Part shown: piece after piece, positions 8,899 to 16,282 of the stretch
Numbering within the stretch: position 1 is the stretch's first letter
How the letters are laid out: each line of letters begins with the position of its first letter
NCBI RefSeq assembly: GCF_963668085.1
Contig: NZ_OY764059.1
Location: forward strand, 124,001-188,000
Direction of reading: 5' to 3'
Length of the DNA stretch: 64,000 bases
Source: an uncultured Ilyobacter sp.
GTDB taxonomy: Bacteria > Fusobacteriota > Fusobacteriia > Fusobacteriales > Fusobacteriaceae
Translations under genes and position numbers: made by a program
The notes under the pieces: model-generated
What the model was told of the DNA's origin: nothing
The model's input: only the letters and a program-made list of their open reading frames with translations
Databases searched by the model: none

Positions 8899-9399
8899 AT
8901 GATTAAAAGAGGGAAGGCATTTGTATTTGGAAATAATGTTGATACTGATCAGATATATCCAGGTCAATATCTTGACTTGGTAGATCCTGAAGATGTAGCT
9001 CTACATGCACTTGAAGGTGCTGATGAAAACTTCATAAAAGAGGTGCAAGAGGGAGACATAGTAGTTGCAGGAACAAATTTTGGATGTGGTTCAAGCAGAG
9101 AATATGCACCTATGTCTATAAAAGGGGCAAAGGTTTCGGTGGTAATAGCAGAGTCTTTTGCAAGAATATTTTTTAGAAATTCTATGAATGTAGCTCTTCC
9201 TGTAATTGTTTGTAAGGGAATCATCTCAAAAGTTGATAAAGGTGATATACTTTCAGTTGATCTCACTACAAGTATAATCACAAATGAAACAACAGGTGAA
9301 AAAATTCAGGGAGAGGAAATCTCTGAATACGCCAGGGAGATCATTGAAAGCGGAAAAGATATAAAAGCTTTTGTATTAAACAGAAAATTAAATAAATAA
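8899..9399 (+). CDS. LeuD-family hydro-lyase, small (swivel) subunit
   Basis: 166 aa, usual length for the small subunit. The family signatures are present: GNNVDTDQIYPGQYL at the start, GTNFGCGSSREYAP (phosphate/carboxylate-binding serines and the arginine), and ESFARIFFRNSMN. It closes the active site over the iron-sulfur cluster of the large subunit encoded immediately before it. The loop following the DTDQI motif reads YPGQY, as in catabolic homologues, rather than the YLK/FLK type of many leucine enzymes, but this alone does not fix the substrate. Confidence 0.85.
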   Translation: MIKRGKAFVFGNNVDTDQIYPGQYLDLVDPEDVALHALEGADENFIKEVQEGDIVVAGTNFGCGSSREYAPMSIKGAKVSVVIAESFARIFFRNSMNVALPVIVCKGIISKVDKGDILSVDLTTSIITNETTGEKIQGEEISEYAREIIESGKDIKAFVLNRKLNK

Positions 9400-9406
9400 A
9401 AATATT

Positions 9407-9451
9407 AAAGCCCCCTTCCTCTTGATTGTTTTTAGAGAGGGAGGGGGCTTT
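9407..9451 (+). terminator. Strong intercistronic hairpin between leuD-like and oadA-like genes
   Basis: A 16-bp stem (AAAGCCCCCTTCCTCT against AGAGGGAGGGGGCTTT, one G-U pair) has a 13-base loop. Only a short T tract (TTTGTTT) follows, so it may be a partial terminator or a processing and stability element that lowers expression of the carboxyltransferase relative to the dehydratase. Confidence 0.7.
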
Positions 9452-9472
9452 GTTTCAAGCAAGGAGGTCAAA

Positions 9473-10855
9473 TTGAAAAAATTAAAAATAACTGAGACTG
9501 CATTGAGAGATGGACATCAGTCCCTTATAGCAACGAGACTAAAAACTGAAGAAATTCTTCCTATCCTGGAAAAAATGGATCAGGTAGGATATTATTCTCT
9601 GGAGGTATGGGGCGGAGCTACATTTGATGCCTGTATTAGATTTCTAAACGAAGATCCTTGGGAAAGACTGAGAGAGATGAGAAGAAGAGTTAAGAATACA
9701 AAACTTCAGATGCTTCTCCGTGGTCAAAATCTTCTTGGTTACAGACATTATGCAGATGATGTTGTTGATAAATTCATAGAAAAATCACTAAAAAATGGAA
9801 TAGATATTATAAGAGTTTTTGATGCCTTAAATGACTATAGAAACCTTGAAACTGCAATCAAGTCCATTATTAAATATAACGGACACTGTCAAGGGTGTAT
9901 CGCCTATACAACTAGTGAGATTCATACGGTAGATTACTATGTAGAAAAAGTAAAGGAGCTTGAAAAACTAGGTGCTCATTCAATCTGTATAAAGGACATG
10001 GCCGGAATATTACTTCCAGAAGTAGCCTATGATTTGATAAAAAAGATAAAATCAGTTACTGATCTTCCAGTTGAACTTCATACTCACTGTACGAGTGGGA
10101 TAGCATCGATGCTATATATGAGGGCTATAGAGGCTGGAGTAGATATAATAGACACAGGTATATCACCTTTTTCAGGAGGTACAGCACAGCCTGCAACAGA
10201 AGTATTTGCCCATGTTTTAAAGGGAAGCGAAAGAGACCCAGAATTAGATCTTGGTCTTCTTTCAGAGATTGCAGATTACTTTAAGCCGATAAAAGAAAAA
10301 TACAGATCAGAAGGGATATTAAATCCAAAGGTAATGGATGTAGAGCCAAAGACACTTTCATACCAGGTTCCAGGCGGAATGCTTTCGAATCTTCTTTCGC
10401 AATTAGAGGGACAGGGTGCATCTGAAAGATATGAAGAGGTTCTTGAAGAGGTACCGAGAGTAAGAAAGGACCTTGGATGTCCACCTCTAGTAACACCTCT
10501 TTCACAAATGGTTGGTACACAGGCAGTATTCAATGTACTTGTAGGAGAAAGATATAAATTTGTTCCTAAAGAGATAAAAGACTATGTAAGAGGAAAATAT
10601 GGTCAGTCTCCGGCACCAATAAGCCAAGAGATAAAAGAGAAGATCATCGGTGACGAAACACCTATAACTCACAGACCTGCAGATGACATTTCTCCGGAAT
10701 TTGAGAAGCTCAAGGCTGAGATGGGAGACCTTGCACACTGTGACGAGGATGTACTTATGTACGCCCTTTTCCCGGAAAATGCAAAAAAGTTTTTAGAGGA
10801 CAGGCTTGAAAAAGAGACTGAGGAAAGAGAATATATAATGACCATAGCTATTTAA
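9473..10855 (+). CDS. oadA: Oxaloacetate decarboxylase alpha-type carboxyltransferase without biotin domain
   Basis: 460 aa from the TTG at 9473. This start is chosen because AAGGAGGT lies just before it and the upstream part of the open frame overlaps the hairpin. The N-terminal HMGL-like TIM barrel (TETALRDGHQSLIATR, KDMAG lysine, HTHCTSGIA metal histidines) and the conserved carboxylase domain are complete. The protein ends at residue 460, before the Pro/Ala linker and biotinyl domain found in about 600-aa OadA proteins. Split forms use a separate biotin carrier. It would move CO2 from a 2-oxoacid such as oxaloacetate to biotin, driving a sodium-pumping membrane subunit. Neither carrier nor pump is encoded here, and what follows looks truncated. 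Confidence 0.82.
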   Translation: MKKLKITETALRDGHQSLIATRLKTEEILPILEKMDQVGYYSLEVWGGATFDACIRFLNEDPWERLREMRRRVKNTKLQMLLRGQNLLGYRHYADDVVDKFIEKSLKNGIDIIRVFDALNDYRNLETAIKSIIKYNGHCQGCIAYTTSEIHTVDYYVEKVKELEKLGAHSICIKDMAGILLPEVAYDLIKKIKSVTDLPVELHTHCTSGIASMLYMRAIEAGVDIIDTGISPFSGGTAQPATEVFAHVLKGSERDPELDLGLLSEIADYFKPIKEKYRSEGILNPKVMDVEPKTLSYQVPGGMLSNLLSQLEGQGASERYEEVLEEVPRVRKDLGCPPLVTPLSQMVGTQAVFNVLVGERYKFVPKEIKDYVRGKYGQSPAPISQEIKEKIIGDETPITHRPADDISPEFEKLKAEMGDLAHCDEDVLMYALFPENAKKFLEDRLEKETEEREYIMTIAI

Positions 10856-10907
10856 TGAAGTTTAAGCTTTATAAACAAGTCTAAATTTCTAAGAAAGGAG
10901 ATCAACT

Positions 10908-10931
10908 ATGAATTGTCAAGATAAGTTCTGA
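10908..10931 (+). pseudogene. Orphan start site with strong ribosome site (7-codon stub of a lost gene)
   Basis: AAGAAAGGAG is followed 7 bases later by an ATG. The frame ends after seven codons (MNCQDKF) with TGA. Good translation signals 52 bases after the carboxyltransferase stop, with almost nothing to translate, suggest a deletion that removed the next operon gene (perhaps the biotin carrier or a membrane subunit). A deliberate short leader peptide is the alternative. Confidence 0.35.
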
Positions 10932-11070
10932 TAATTATTAATAAGCATCACTCCTTAAAAAATGGGTAATGTAACACCTTTTGTGTATTCTCCAAAACTT
11001 AGTTACTGAATAAATCACCAGAGGGTATAGTCTTTCTAAAATAAAATGTAAATTAGATTTTTAGTTATTG

Positions 11071-11098
11071 AAGAGAGTTCCAATCGGAACTCTCTTTC
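11071..11098 (+). terminator. Terminator hairpin (family shared with 34419)
   Basis: The perfect stem AGAGAGTTCC / GGAACTCTCT has loop AATC and a short T run. The same hairpin with similar flanks occurs at 34419-34446, so it belongs to a dispersed terminator family. The stretch from 10932 to here holds no other recognisable gene. Confidence 0.75.
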
Positions 11099-11144
11099 TG
11101 CGTTTTGAGAAATAATAAAACCAAATATAATGGCCAATATATTT

Positions 11145-11175
11145 AGAGACCTCCATTAGGAGGTCTCTTTTCTTT
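11145..11175 (+). terminator. Second terminator hairpin before the IS element
   Basis: The stem AGAGACCTCC / GGAGGTCTCT has a 4-base loop (ATTA) and is followed by TTTCTTT. Together with the hairpin at 11071 it gives two stacked terminators between the truncated catabolic operon and the insertion sequence. Confidence 0.75.
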
Positions 11176-11369
11176 GTTTAGAATAGGATTCATTTTAACA
11201 AGCATAAGTTTTTTAACCTCAGAAATACCAAGGAATATCTTAGGTAGTTTAAGCATAAATAGGGACTACAAAAAAAGAGGCTAATGCCCATACCTATCAA
11301 GCTAAGCTTTCAATTTAATAAAATTTATGTTAAACCTTCTTCAGGTACTACTTGAAGGAGGTTTTTCTT

Positions 11370-12611
11370 TTGAAGAATAGACAACTTAGAAATAAATTTT
11401 CAAATCACTTTTCAGAACAAAACATAGAGGAAGCAGCCAGGTATTCTAAATTTAAAATTAGGAATAGTGGAAAGCTTTCTCCACTTAACTTCATATCTTT
11501 AAGCTGTTTCAGTTCCAATAACTTATGCACTTCAACTCTTGAAGAATTAAGCGCCGATCTTCTATTAAAACAAAATATTAATATTTCTCCTCAAGCGCTT
11601 GATCAGAGGTTTGGAAAAGCTTCAGTAGAATTTCTTAAGAATATTTTCTTAATGGATTCAACAGAAATTAAATTGCCACATAAATTGAAAGATAAATATA
11701 AAGGAGCAAATAAGTCTAACCCTGCAGTTTTAAAAATAAATCTTCTCCTTGAGCTACTGGACTATTCTTTTAAGAATACGGTTTTATCTTCTGGGACTAG
11801 AAATGAGCAAACTTTTTCTAAGTATATCTATGATAAATTAGTTACAGACTCATTGGTCTTAAAAGATTTAGGGTATTTTAAATTTGATGACTTCAGTGAA
11901 ATTGAGAGTAGGAATAGTTTTTTCATCTCTCGCTTAAGAGCTGGAACCAGACTTTTTTCTTTAAATCCCAACCCAAAATATCATAAGAATGGAAAGATTA
12001 TCAAAAAAACAAAATATTTAGTGACAACTGCTGGCGAGCTTGGTAACAGATTAAAGGCTGGCGAAACAAAAGAGTATGAATTTCTAGTGGGGAGCCATGA
12101 CAATAAAAGGCCTTTTAGAATTGTTCTTACTAAATTAGATGAGATGGCTTCTCATAAAAGAATTCAAATGATAGAAGGAAGAGAAAGAAGGAAAGAGCAT
12201 TGCGCGAAGCATGCCAGAAATTCTGCTGAAATCAGCGGATATATTACCAATCTTTGGGGATCTGATTCCTCTGAAATCATTGAAATATATAGATTAAGAT
12301 GGCAGATTGAACTACTGTTTAAAATTTTTAAATCTGATTTTAAATTAGATAAGCTCAAAGATTTGAAAATAGAGAGAATAGAGACACACATATATGCCAC
12401 TCTGATTAGAATAGTTCTCTTAATGGAAATCACAAAGGGAATAAAAGGTGGATATCCTGAAAAAATTAGCATAAGGCGAGTCGTGAAGAGCTCATTAGGA
12501 ATTTTGAATAACCTTCTCGAAGCTTTAAAAGATGAAGAGGGGTTTGTACGCTTGACCTCTAAATTAGAGAAAATTATAGATTCTAAAATAAAAAATGTCC
12601 CCAGTAAATAA
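11370..12611 (+). CDS. IS4-family transposase
   Basis: 413 aa from the TTG at 11370, which has GAAGGAGG 9 bases upstream; the frame is open from another TTG at 11352 that would place this ribosome site inside the gene. The DDE-type IS4 signatures are present: the first Asp in FLMDSTEIKLP, the second in the DSLVLKDLGYF region, and the Y-(2)-R-(3)-E-(6)-K signature in YRLRWQIELLFKIFK. The Glu there is the third catalytic residue. It moves the surrounding element by cut-and-paste. The gene shows no internal stop. Confidence 0.9.
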   Translation: MKNRQLRNKFSNHFSEQNIEEAARYSKFKIRNSGKLSPLNFISLSCFSSNNLCTSTLEELSADLLLKQNINISPQALDQRFGKASVEFLKNIFLMDSTEIKLPHKLKDKYKGANKSNPAVLKINLLLELLDYSFKNTVLSSGTRNEQTFSKYIYDKLVTDSLVLKDLGYFKFDDFSEIESRNSFFISRLRAGTRLFSLNPNPKYHKNGKIIKKTKYLVTTAGELGNRLKAGETKEYEFLVGSHDNKRPFRIVLTKLDEMASHKRIQMIEGRERRKEHCAKHARNSAEISGYITNLWGSDSSEIIEIYRLRWQIELLFKIFKSDFKLDKLKDLKIERIETHIYATLIRIVLLMEITKGIKGGYPEKISIRRVVKSSLGILNNLLEALKDEEGFVRLTSKLEKIIDSKIKNVPSK

Positions 12612-12706
12612 TTACCGAGAACACCAGCAAAAATAGAATATACTTTTTTAGCCATTTTTACAAGTGGTTTTTTGTAATTTGTAAATATAACCTTTAAATT
12701 CAAAAG

Positions 12707-12735
12707 GAAACCTAACCATATACTGGTTAGGTTTC
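12707..12735 (+). terminator. Hairpin terminator at the IS right end
   Basis: The perfect 12-bp stem GAAACCTAACCA / TGGTTAGGTTTC has a 5-base loop. It lies between the transposase stop and the right inverted repeat and would limit read-through out of the element. Confidence 0.75.
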
Positions 12736-12788
12736 TTAAAGTTCTTAGGTTGATAGCTATGGGCTAATGCCTCTTTTAGAATTTGATA

Positions 12789-13181
12789 TTATACAGTTAT
12801 TTTTTTCTTTACAAAATTTAGAATCTTCAGGCTATCCTCTTCAGCTTCAGCAACTAGATCTGGAGAAGGAAGGATTCCCATACCAGTATCCATATATCTA
12901 AACGCAGTAGAAAAAGGAGTAAGGTTTTCAGCGCTGTTATACAAGTATTCAAAACTGCTGTCTAACTCCAAACATTTATCTAAAATCGCAGATAAATCAT
13001 GACTTTTAGGAGTTCTAGATTTATTATAAATTAGATATGATTTTAAAGCTTTTTCTCCAGCTTGTTGATAATGATATAGAGCTTGGTCTTCAAGTTCTGA
13101 ATTGTTCAAAATACGAGCAGATTTAAGATCTCTTTCAGCTTTAAAAAGCATGACTTCCCAATCTTTAGTTGGCATTTTCAT
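12789..13181 (-). CDS. HEPN-domain protein (MNT/HEPN pair 1, likely toxin)
   Basis: 130 aa, all-helical HEPN fold. The expected Arg-X4-His motif is at Arg56-His61 (RTPKSH), after the conserved helix ALYHYQQAGEKALKSYLIY. HEPN proteins of this type are RNases or nucleotide-binding partners of minimal nucleotidyltransferases. The gene overlaps the MNT gene upstream by 17 bases, the standard arrangement. In characterised pairs the HEPN is the toxin, neutralised when the MNT protein adenylylates it. Confidence 0.85.
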   Translation of the reverse strand: MKMPTKDWEVMLFKAERDLKSARILNNSELEDQALYHYQQAGEKALKSYLIYNKSRTPKSHDLSAILDKCLELDSSFEYLYNSAENLTPFSTAFRYMDTGMGILPSPDLVAEAEEDSLKILNFVKKKITV

Positions 13182-13485
13182 AGATTAAATACCCCCTATT
13201 GTATATTTCATTTTCTATTTTATTGATATCTTTAGAATTTTCAAAAAATTCATGTTCACTTTCAACAATTATATCTTTAGAGAATCCAATTCCTCGAAGT
13301 GCCCTAATTCCTCTTCTCATTTCATTTATTTTATTTCCGCAATCTTTAGTGATAATCATTAAATCAAGGTCACTGTCTTCAGTAGGAGATCCCCAAGCAT
13401 AGGAACCGAATACATATATCTTTTTAGGATTAAATTCCTTAATTAATTTATTTTTAGCTTCTTCTATTTTCCATAAATTAATCAT
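13165..13485 (-). CDS. MNT-type minimal nucleotidyltransferase (pair 1, likely antitoxin)
   Basis: 106 aa. The nucleotidyltransferase signature GSYAWGSPTEDSDLDLMII contains the Gly-Ser and the metal-binding Asp-X-Asp. It matches the MntA family, which transfers AMP onto a tyrosine of its HEPN partner. It is first in a two-gene operon and overlaps the HEPN gene. It is clearly homologous to the MNT gene at 14054, so the two loci arose by duplication or repeated acquisition. Confidence 0.88.
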   Translation of the reverse strand: MINLWKIEEAKNKLIKEFNPKKIYVFGSYAWGSPTEDSDLDLMIITKDCGNKINEMRRGIRALRGIGFSKDIIVESEHEFFENSKDINKIENEIYNRGYLIYENAN

Positions 13486-13554
13486 AAAATCTATCCCTCA
13501 CTTTCAAGAAAATTATTTATGTTTATTATACTACAAATTGGTATTAATTAAAAA

Positions 13555-13596
13555 TCCTAAGTGCAAATATGACACTTAGACCTTGGTTGAAATATT
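13555..13596. repeat. 40-bp palindromic dispersed repeat, copy B
   Basis: TCCTAAGTGCAAATATGACACTTAG is broken here by the ATATG centre; it keeps the arms CCTAAGTG and CACTTAG and the tail GACCTTGGTTGAAATA. Its 5' flank (TACTACAAATTGGTATTAATTAAAAA) resembles that of copy E, so the repeat unit may be longer than 40 bp. It lies exactly between the two MNT/HEPN pairs. Confidence 0.8.
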
Positions 13597-13598
13597 AG

Positions 13599-13635
13599 CT
13601 TGAAAAAAAGAGTCCCCTTAGGAACCCTTTTTCAG
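13599..13635 (-). terminator. Terminator of MNT/HEPN pair 2
   Basis: Read on the minus strand, AAAAAGGGTTCC and GGGGACTCTTTTT form an imperfect stem with loop TAAG and a long T run. It lies 35 bases after the HEPN stop. Confidence 0.65.
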
Positions 13636-13669
13636 TAAATTTAGGACACTTCTGTACACTTGTAAATAA

Positions 13670-14053
13670 TTATATTTTTATTAAACTTTTAACAAAAATA
13701 TGGACTTTTTCGGATAGATTTATTAGCTCAATTACTTCGTCTTCTTCTGGCATTATTTGGTTATTGTTAAAATATCTATATAGAGTGTCATTGGGGTTTA
13801 ATATTCCACAAGCTTTCTTCATTTTTTCAAACTCTGGATCTTCAATAATACAAGCTTTTAAGAGCATTAATAAATTATGAGTTCTCAATTTTCTATCTTC
13901 TGTATCTTTCCCTTTATAGTTAAGATAAGCTTTCATTGCTTTTTCTGCGCATTGCTGACAATGATATGCTGAAGTATCGAGTGTTTTAGGCTCTATTAAA
14001 CTTTTTTTAGCTGTTAGAAGGTCATTTTTGATCTCAGTAATAGTTGCTCCCAT
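13670..14053 (-). CDS. HEPN-domain protein (MNT/HEPN pair 2, likely toxin)
   Basis: 127 aa, helical. It has the family helix YHCQQCAEKAMKAYLNY and the Arg54-X4-His59 motif (RKLRTH). It is related to the HEPN protein at 12789 but clearly diverged, so the two pairs are probably independent rather than a recent copy. The start abuts the MNT stop (14053/14054), suggesting translational coupling. The predicted role is an RNase-type toxin held inactive by its partner. Confidence 0.85.
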   Translation of the reverse strand: MGATITEIKNDLLTAKKSLIEPKTLDTSAYHCQQCAEKAMKAYLNYKGKDTEDRKLRTHNLLMLLKACIIEDPEFEKMKKACGILNPNDTLYRYFNNNQIMPEEDEVIELINLSEKVHIFVKSLIKI

Positions 14054-14371
14054 TTATCCATGTAATACTACTCCCTTGCTGTCCACATAACTTTCAAGAC
14101 TACCCCTAGTATTCTTTGATAAATTAAACTCTTCAGGTGTTTCGACTACCAAGGCCACTGAAAAATCTAAATCAAAAAGAATATCAGTAGCTTTGGCTAT
14201 CCTTTTCCCAAGGCTTAATTCTCTAAATTTATTGCTAATGACCAATATATCTAAATCACTATCCTCTGTAGGTTCTCCCCAGGCATAAGATCCAAATACA
14301 TATACTCTTTCAGCATTGTATAATATTTGTAATTTATCTCTTAATAGGTTGATTTTTCTAAGATTAATCAT
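14054..14371 (-). CDS. MNT-type minimal nucleotidyltransferase (pair 2, likely antitoxin)
   Basis: 105 aa with the signature GSYAWGEPTEDSDLDILVIS, the same nucleotidyltransferase motif as the protein at 13165. It lacks the large domains of housekeeping nucleotidyltransferases. It is first in the two-gene operon and preceded by a GGAGGGT-type ribosome site. The predicted role is AMP transfer to the downstream HEPN protein. Confidence 0.88.
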   Translation of the reverse strand: MINLRKINLLRDKLQILYNAERVYVFGSYAWGEPTEDSDLDILVISNKFRELSLGKRIAKATDILFDLDFSVALVVETPEEFNLSKNTRGSLESYVDSKGVVLHG

Positions 14372-14540
14372 TTTACCCTCCCAAAATAACGCATATTTTT
14401 ATTATATATTATCTTCTGTAAATACTCAACTTCCTTTATCTCTTACATTTATTATTTAATGGTCAAACTCATGCTTATAAGCGAAGGGGTTTTAGAAACG
14501 TTATTTCAGCTATGGTTCAATAAAAAATTATAGATGATTT

Positions 14541-15290
14541 TTAAGATTTATTCAACTTTAATTTATATGCCGTAGTTCTACCAACCCCGTATAGCTTAAG
14601 TTTTTCTAAAGCTTCTTTTTGCATAATTTCCCTAGAATTCCATCTTCTAAGAATATCATTTACTTCAGGAGTGACCTTTATACAAGGTCTTCCCCACCCT
14701 CTGTCTTCCTTTCTAAGCCTGTTCTGTGCTATCTTCACACCTTCCTTAACTCTGAGGGCTATATTTTCCCTCTCAGCCTCTGCCCTGAGAGCCTCATTTT
14801 CAAGTTGCTGGTCTATCATCCCGATCATTAATTTTTTAATGAGCTCTCCCAATCCGCTGATAAAGTCATCCAATAGACCATTTCCGGTATTCATTGTAAA
14901 ATCTTTAAATATCTCCGCTTGTTTTTCAGCTTGATTTTTAAGATCTTCACTGGATAGATAGGGAGTATCAATTATAAGAATATTAATTCCTCTGTCTACA
15001 AGATTCCAATATTCTTTTAAAATAAGTTTTTTGTCTCTCCCAAGTCTGTCCAAATTTTTAATTAATAGATAATCTCCAGGAACCATCAGTTTTTTCATTT
15101 CAGAATACATATCTCTATCTTCGGCATTGGTCTTTCCAGTTATCTTATCTCCTCTTATAAAAATATTATCTAATCCGTAATCTTCAAATATTTTTATCTG
15201 TCTACCTTCACTTTGTTTTGAAGTTGACACCCTCCAGTAAGCCCAAACTCTTTTTTTGTCTTTAAATAACAAATTCACCCTATTTTTCAT
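14541..15290 (-). CDS. Serine recombinase (resolvase/invertase family)
   Basis: 249 aa. The N-terminal catalytic domain has the serine in YWRVSTSKQ, the arginine cluster LDRLGRD, and the GDYLLIKNLDR strand. A long helix rich in Glu/Arg/Lys (about residues 170-200) leads to a C-terminal helix-turn-helix (NDILRRWNSREIMQKEALEKL, then YGVGRTTAYKLK). It cuts and rejoins DNA through a covalent seryl link, as in cointegrate resolution or inversion. A set of inverted repeats lies immediately upstream and is the likely recombination/operator site. A decayed fragment of a related gene is at 34311. No transposase partner is adjacent. Confidence 0.88.
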   Translation of the reverse strand: MKNRVNLLFKDKKRVWAYWRVSTSKQSEGRQIKIFEDYGLDNIFIRGDKITGKTNAEDRDMYSEMKKLMVPGDYLLIKNLDRLGRDKKLILKEYWNLVDRGINILIIDTPYLSSEDLKNQAEKQAEIFKDFTMNTGNGLLDDFISGLGELIKKLMIGMIDQQLENEALRAEAERENIALRVKEGVKIAQNRLRKEDRGWGRPCIKVTPEVNDILRRWNSREIMQKEALEKLKLYGVGRTTAYKLKLNKS

Positions 15291-15306
15291 TTTTCACCTC
15301 TATTTC

Positions 15307-15435
15307 AAGTTCAAAATACTATTTTAGAAATCAATATATTGTACCACTAGTTCATAAAATACTCAAACATGTATTTTGAACTTATAAAAAATATAATTTT
15401 GTTAGAGTACAGAATACTGTAGTATTTTGAATTAT
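15307..15435. promoter_or_regulatory. Nested inverted repeats upstream of the serine recombinase (candidate res site)
   Basis: There are four copies of one half-site. AAGTTCAAAATACT (15307-15320) and AGTTCATAAAATAC (15349-15362) lie in one orientation. GTATTTTGAACTT (15371-15383) and AGTATTTTGAATTAT (15421-15435) lie in the other. The set is nearly symmetric about position 15366. The array directly upstream of the recombinase start resembles resolvase subsites that also serve as its operator. A recombination function is inferred. Confidence 0.6.
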
Positions 15436-15468
15436 AAATGTTTAAAATAATTAAAAGAATTATTTTCC

Positions 15469-15504
15469 CATAAAAAAAAGGCACTTCGGAAAGGACCTTT
15501 TTTT
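15469..15504 (-). terminator. Terminator after yefM-yoeB
   Basis: On the minus strand, AAAAAAAAGG and CCTTTTTTTT close a stem-loop (inner part TCCTTTCCGAAGTG) and provide the T run. It sits 120 bases after the yoeB stop and before the recombinase control region. Confidence 0.55.
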
Positions 15505-15622
15505 TGATCTTGATTGAAATATTGTGATTTTTATAATGATTTTAATATAGACTGTTTGACTTATTATAATCTATCCAGTTTTGAACATAATATCGCTAAA
15601 TTAAAATAGCTTCAAGTAATGG

Positions 15623-15886
15623 CTAAGATCTATCGTAGTGGTATCTGCATTGGTGAACTATTATTTCATTTGATTCTACTTCATAAACTAAACGATGTTC
15701 ACGATCAATTCTTCTAGACCATAAACCAGAAAGACTACCTTTAAGAGGTTCAGGCTTACCTACTCCTTCAAATGGATGTCTTAATACTTCTTTGATTAAT
15801 TTATTAATTTTTTTTTGAATTTTTCTATCAGTATCACACCAATATGTGTAATCCTCCCATCCAATTTCTGTGAAGGAAAGGTTCAT
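15623..15886 (-). CDS. yoeB: YoeB-family mRNA interferase toxin
   Basis: 87 aa, a typical YoeB length. Family landmarks are the N-terminal FTEIGWEDYTYWCDTDRKIQKKINKL, GVGKPEPLKGSLSGLWSRRID, REHRLVYEV, and the C-terminal QCRYHYD with the catalytic His and Tyr. YoeB is a RelE-fold RNase that binds the ribosome and cleaves mRNA at the A site near start codons. It overlaps the antitoxin gene by one base and is read from the same transcript. Confidence 0.93.
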   Translation of the reverse strand: MNLSFTEIGWEDYTYWCDTDRKIQKKINKLIKEVLRHPFEGVGKPEPLKGSLSGLWSRRIDREHRLVYEVESNEIIVHQCRYHYDRS

Positions 15887-16158
15887 TACTCCTCCTTCAT
15901 TTCATCTAGCTTATTAACATTTACAGATATTTTTTTCCCTGTTCTAGTTTGCTTTCTGGATTCATAAAGTCTATTAGCGTTTGTTTTGGAAGAAAGGAGG
16001 TATACAGTCTCCATTAATGAATTATAATCTTCTTGAGACATTACAACCATATTTTCATTTTGCTTTCTAGTAACAATAAGAGGCTCGTGATCAGAATAAG
16101 CAATATCTAAATGTGATTTCAGATGTTGTCTAAAATCGCTGTAATTGACAGCTTTCAT
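15886..16158 (-). CDS. yefM: YefM-family antitoxin
   Basis: 90 aa. The Phd/YefM DNA-binding N-terminus is visible (MKAVNYSDFRQHLKSHLDIAYSDHEPLIVTR, then VVMSQEDYNSLMET). A charged, probably disordered C-terminal tail would bind and block YoeB. It starts the two-gene toxin-antitoxin operon behind the ribosome site AAGGAGG and just after an operator-like GTAC repeat. It should repress its own operon together with the toxin. Confidence 0.92.
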   Translation of the reverse strand: MKAVNYSDFRQHLKSHLDIAYSDHEPLIVTRKQNENMVVMSQEDYNSLMETVYLLSSKTNANRLYESRKQTRTGKKISVNVNKLDEMKEE

Positions 16159-16187
16159 ATTAAATCCTCCTTAAAAACTTTCTTTAA

Positions 16188-16207
16188 TTGTACTGAAAAT
16201 TGTACAA
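16188..16207. promoter_or_regulatory. Candidate YefM operator
   Basis: TTGTAC at 16188-16193 and TTGTACAA at 16200-16207 lie 30 to 49 bases upstream of the yefM start. TGTACA-core half-sites are the known YefM recognition sequence in Escherichia coli, so autoregulation is likely. Confidence 0.6.
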
Positions 16208-16249
16208 AAAGTCAAGTGGTATGTTTTTAAGAATTTTTAATCAAAAAAA

Positions 16250-16282
16250 CCTAAGTATAAACATTACATTTAGACTTTAGTT
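16250..16282. repeat. Palindromic dispersed repeat, copy C, split by a MITE
   Basis: The repeat (CCTAAGTATAAACATTACATTTAG, then ACTTTAGTT) is degenerate and stops at GTT. The missing tail (GAA...AAATA) resumes directly after the MITE at 16565. The MITE therefore inserted inside an existing copy. Confidence 0.75.

Larger units (their letters stand above)
11273..12778 (+). mobile_element. IS4-family insertion sequence (about 1.5 kb) with terminal inverted repeats
   Basis: The left end (11275-11308) and the reverse complement of the right end (12744-12776) share AAGAGGC, four variable bases, GCCCATA, then CTATCAA and CTAAG. This gives an imperfect 30-bp terminal inverted repeat. One transposase gene fills the interior and a perfect hairpin terminator lies just inside the right end. 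I could not see a target duplication, so the exact outer bases are uncertain by a few positions. The element appears intact. Confidence 0.8.

Noticed and set aside
7638..9399. Annotating the LeuCD pair as leucine biosynthesis 3-isopropylmalate dehydratase
   Set aside because: No leuA or leuB nearby; the genes lie in a transporter/carboxyltransferase operon, so only the family is called.
12164..12703. Long open frame antisense to the IS transposase
   Set aside because: It is a shadow of the transposase reading frame; no ribosome site and no recognisable domain.
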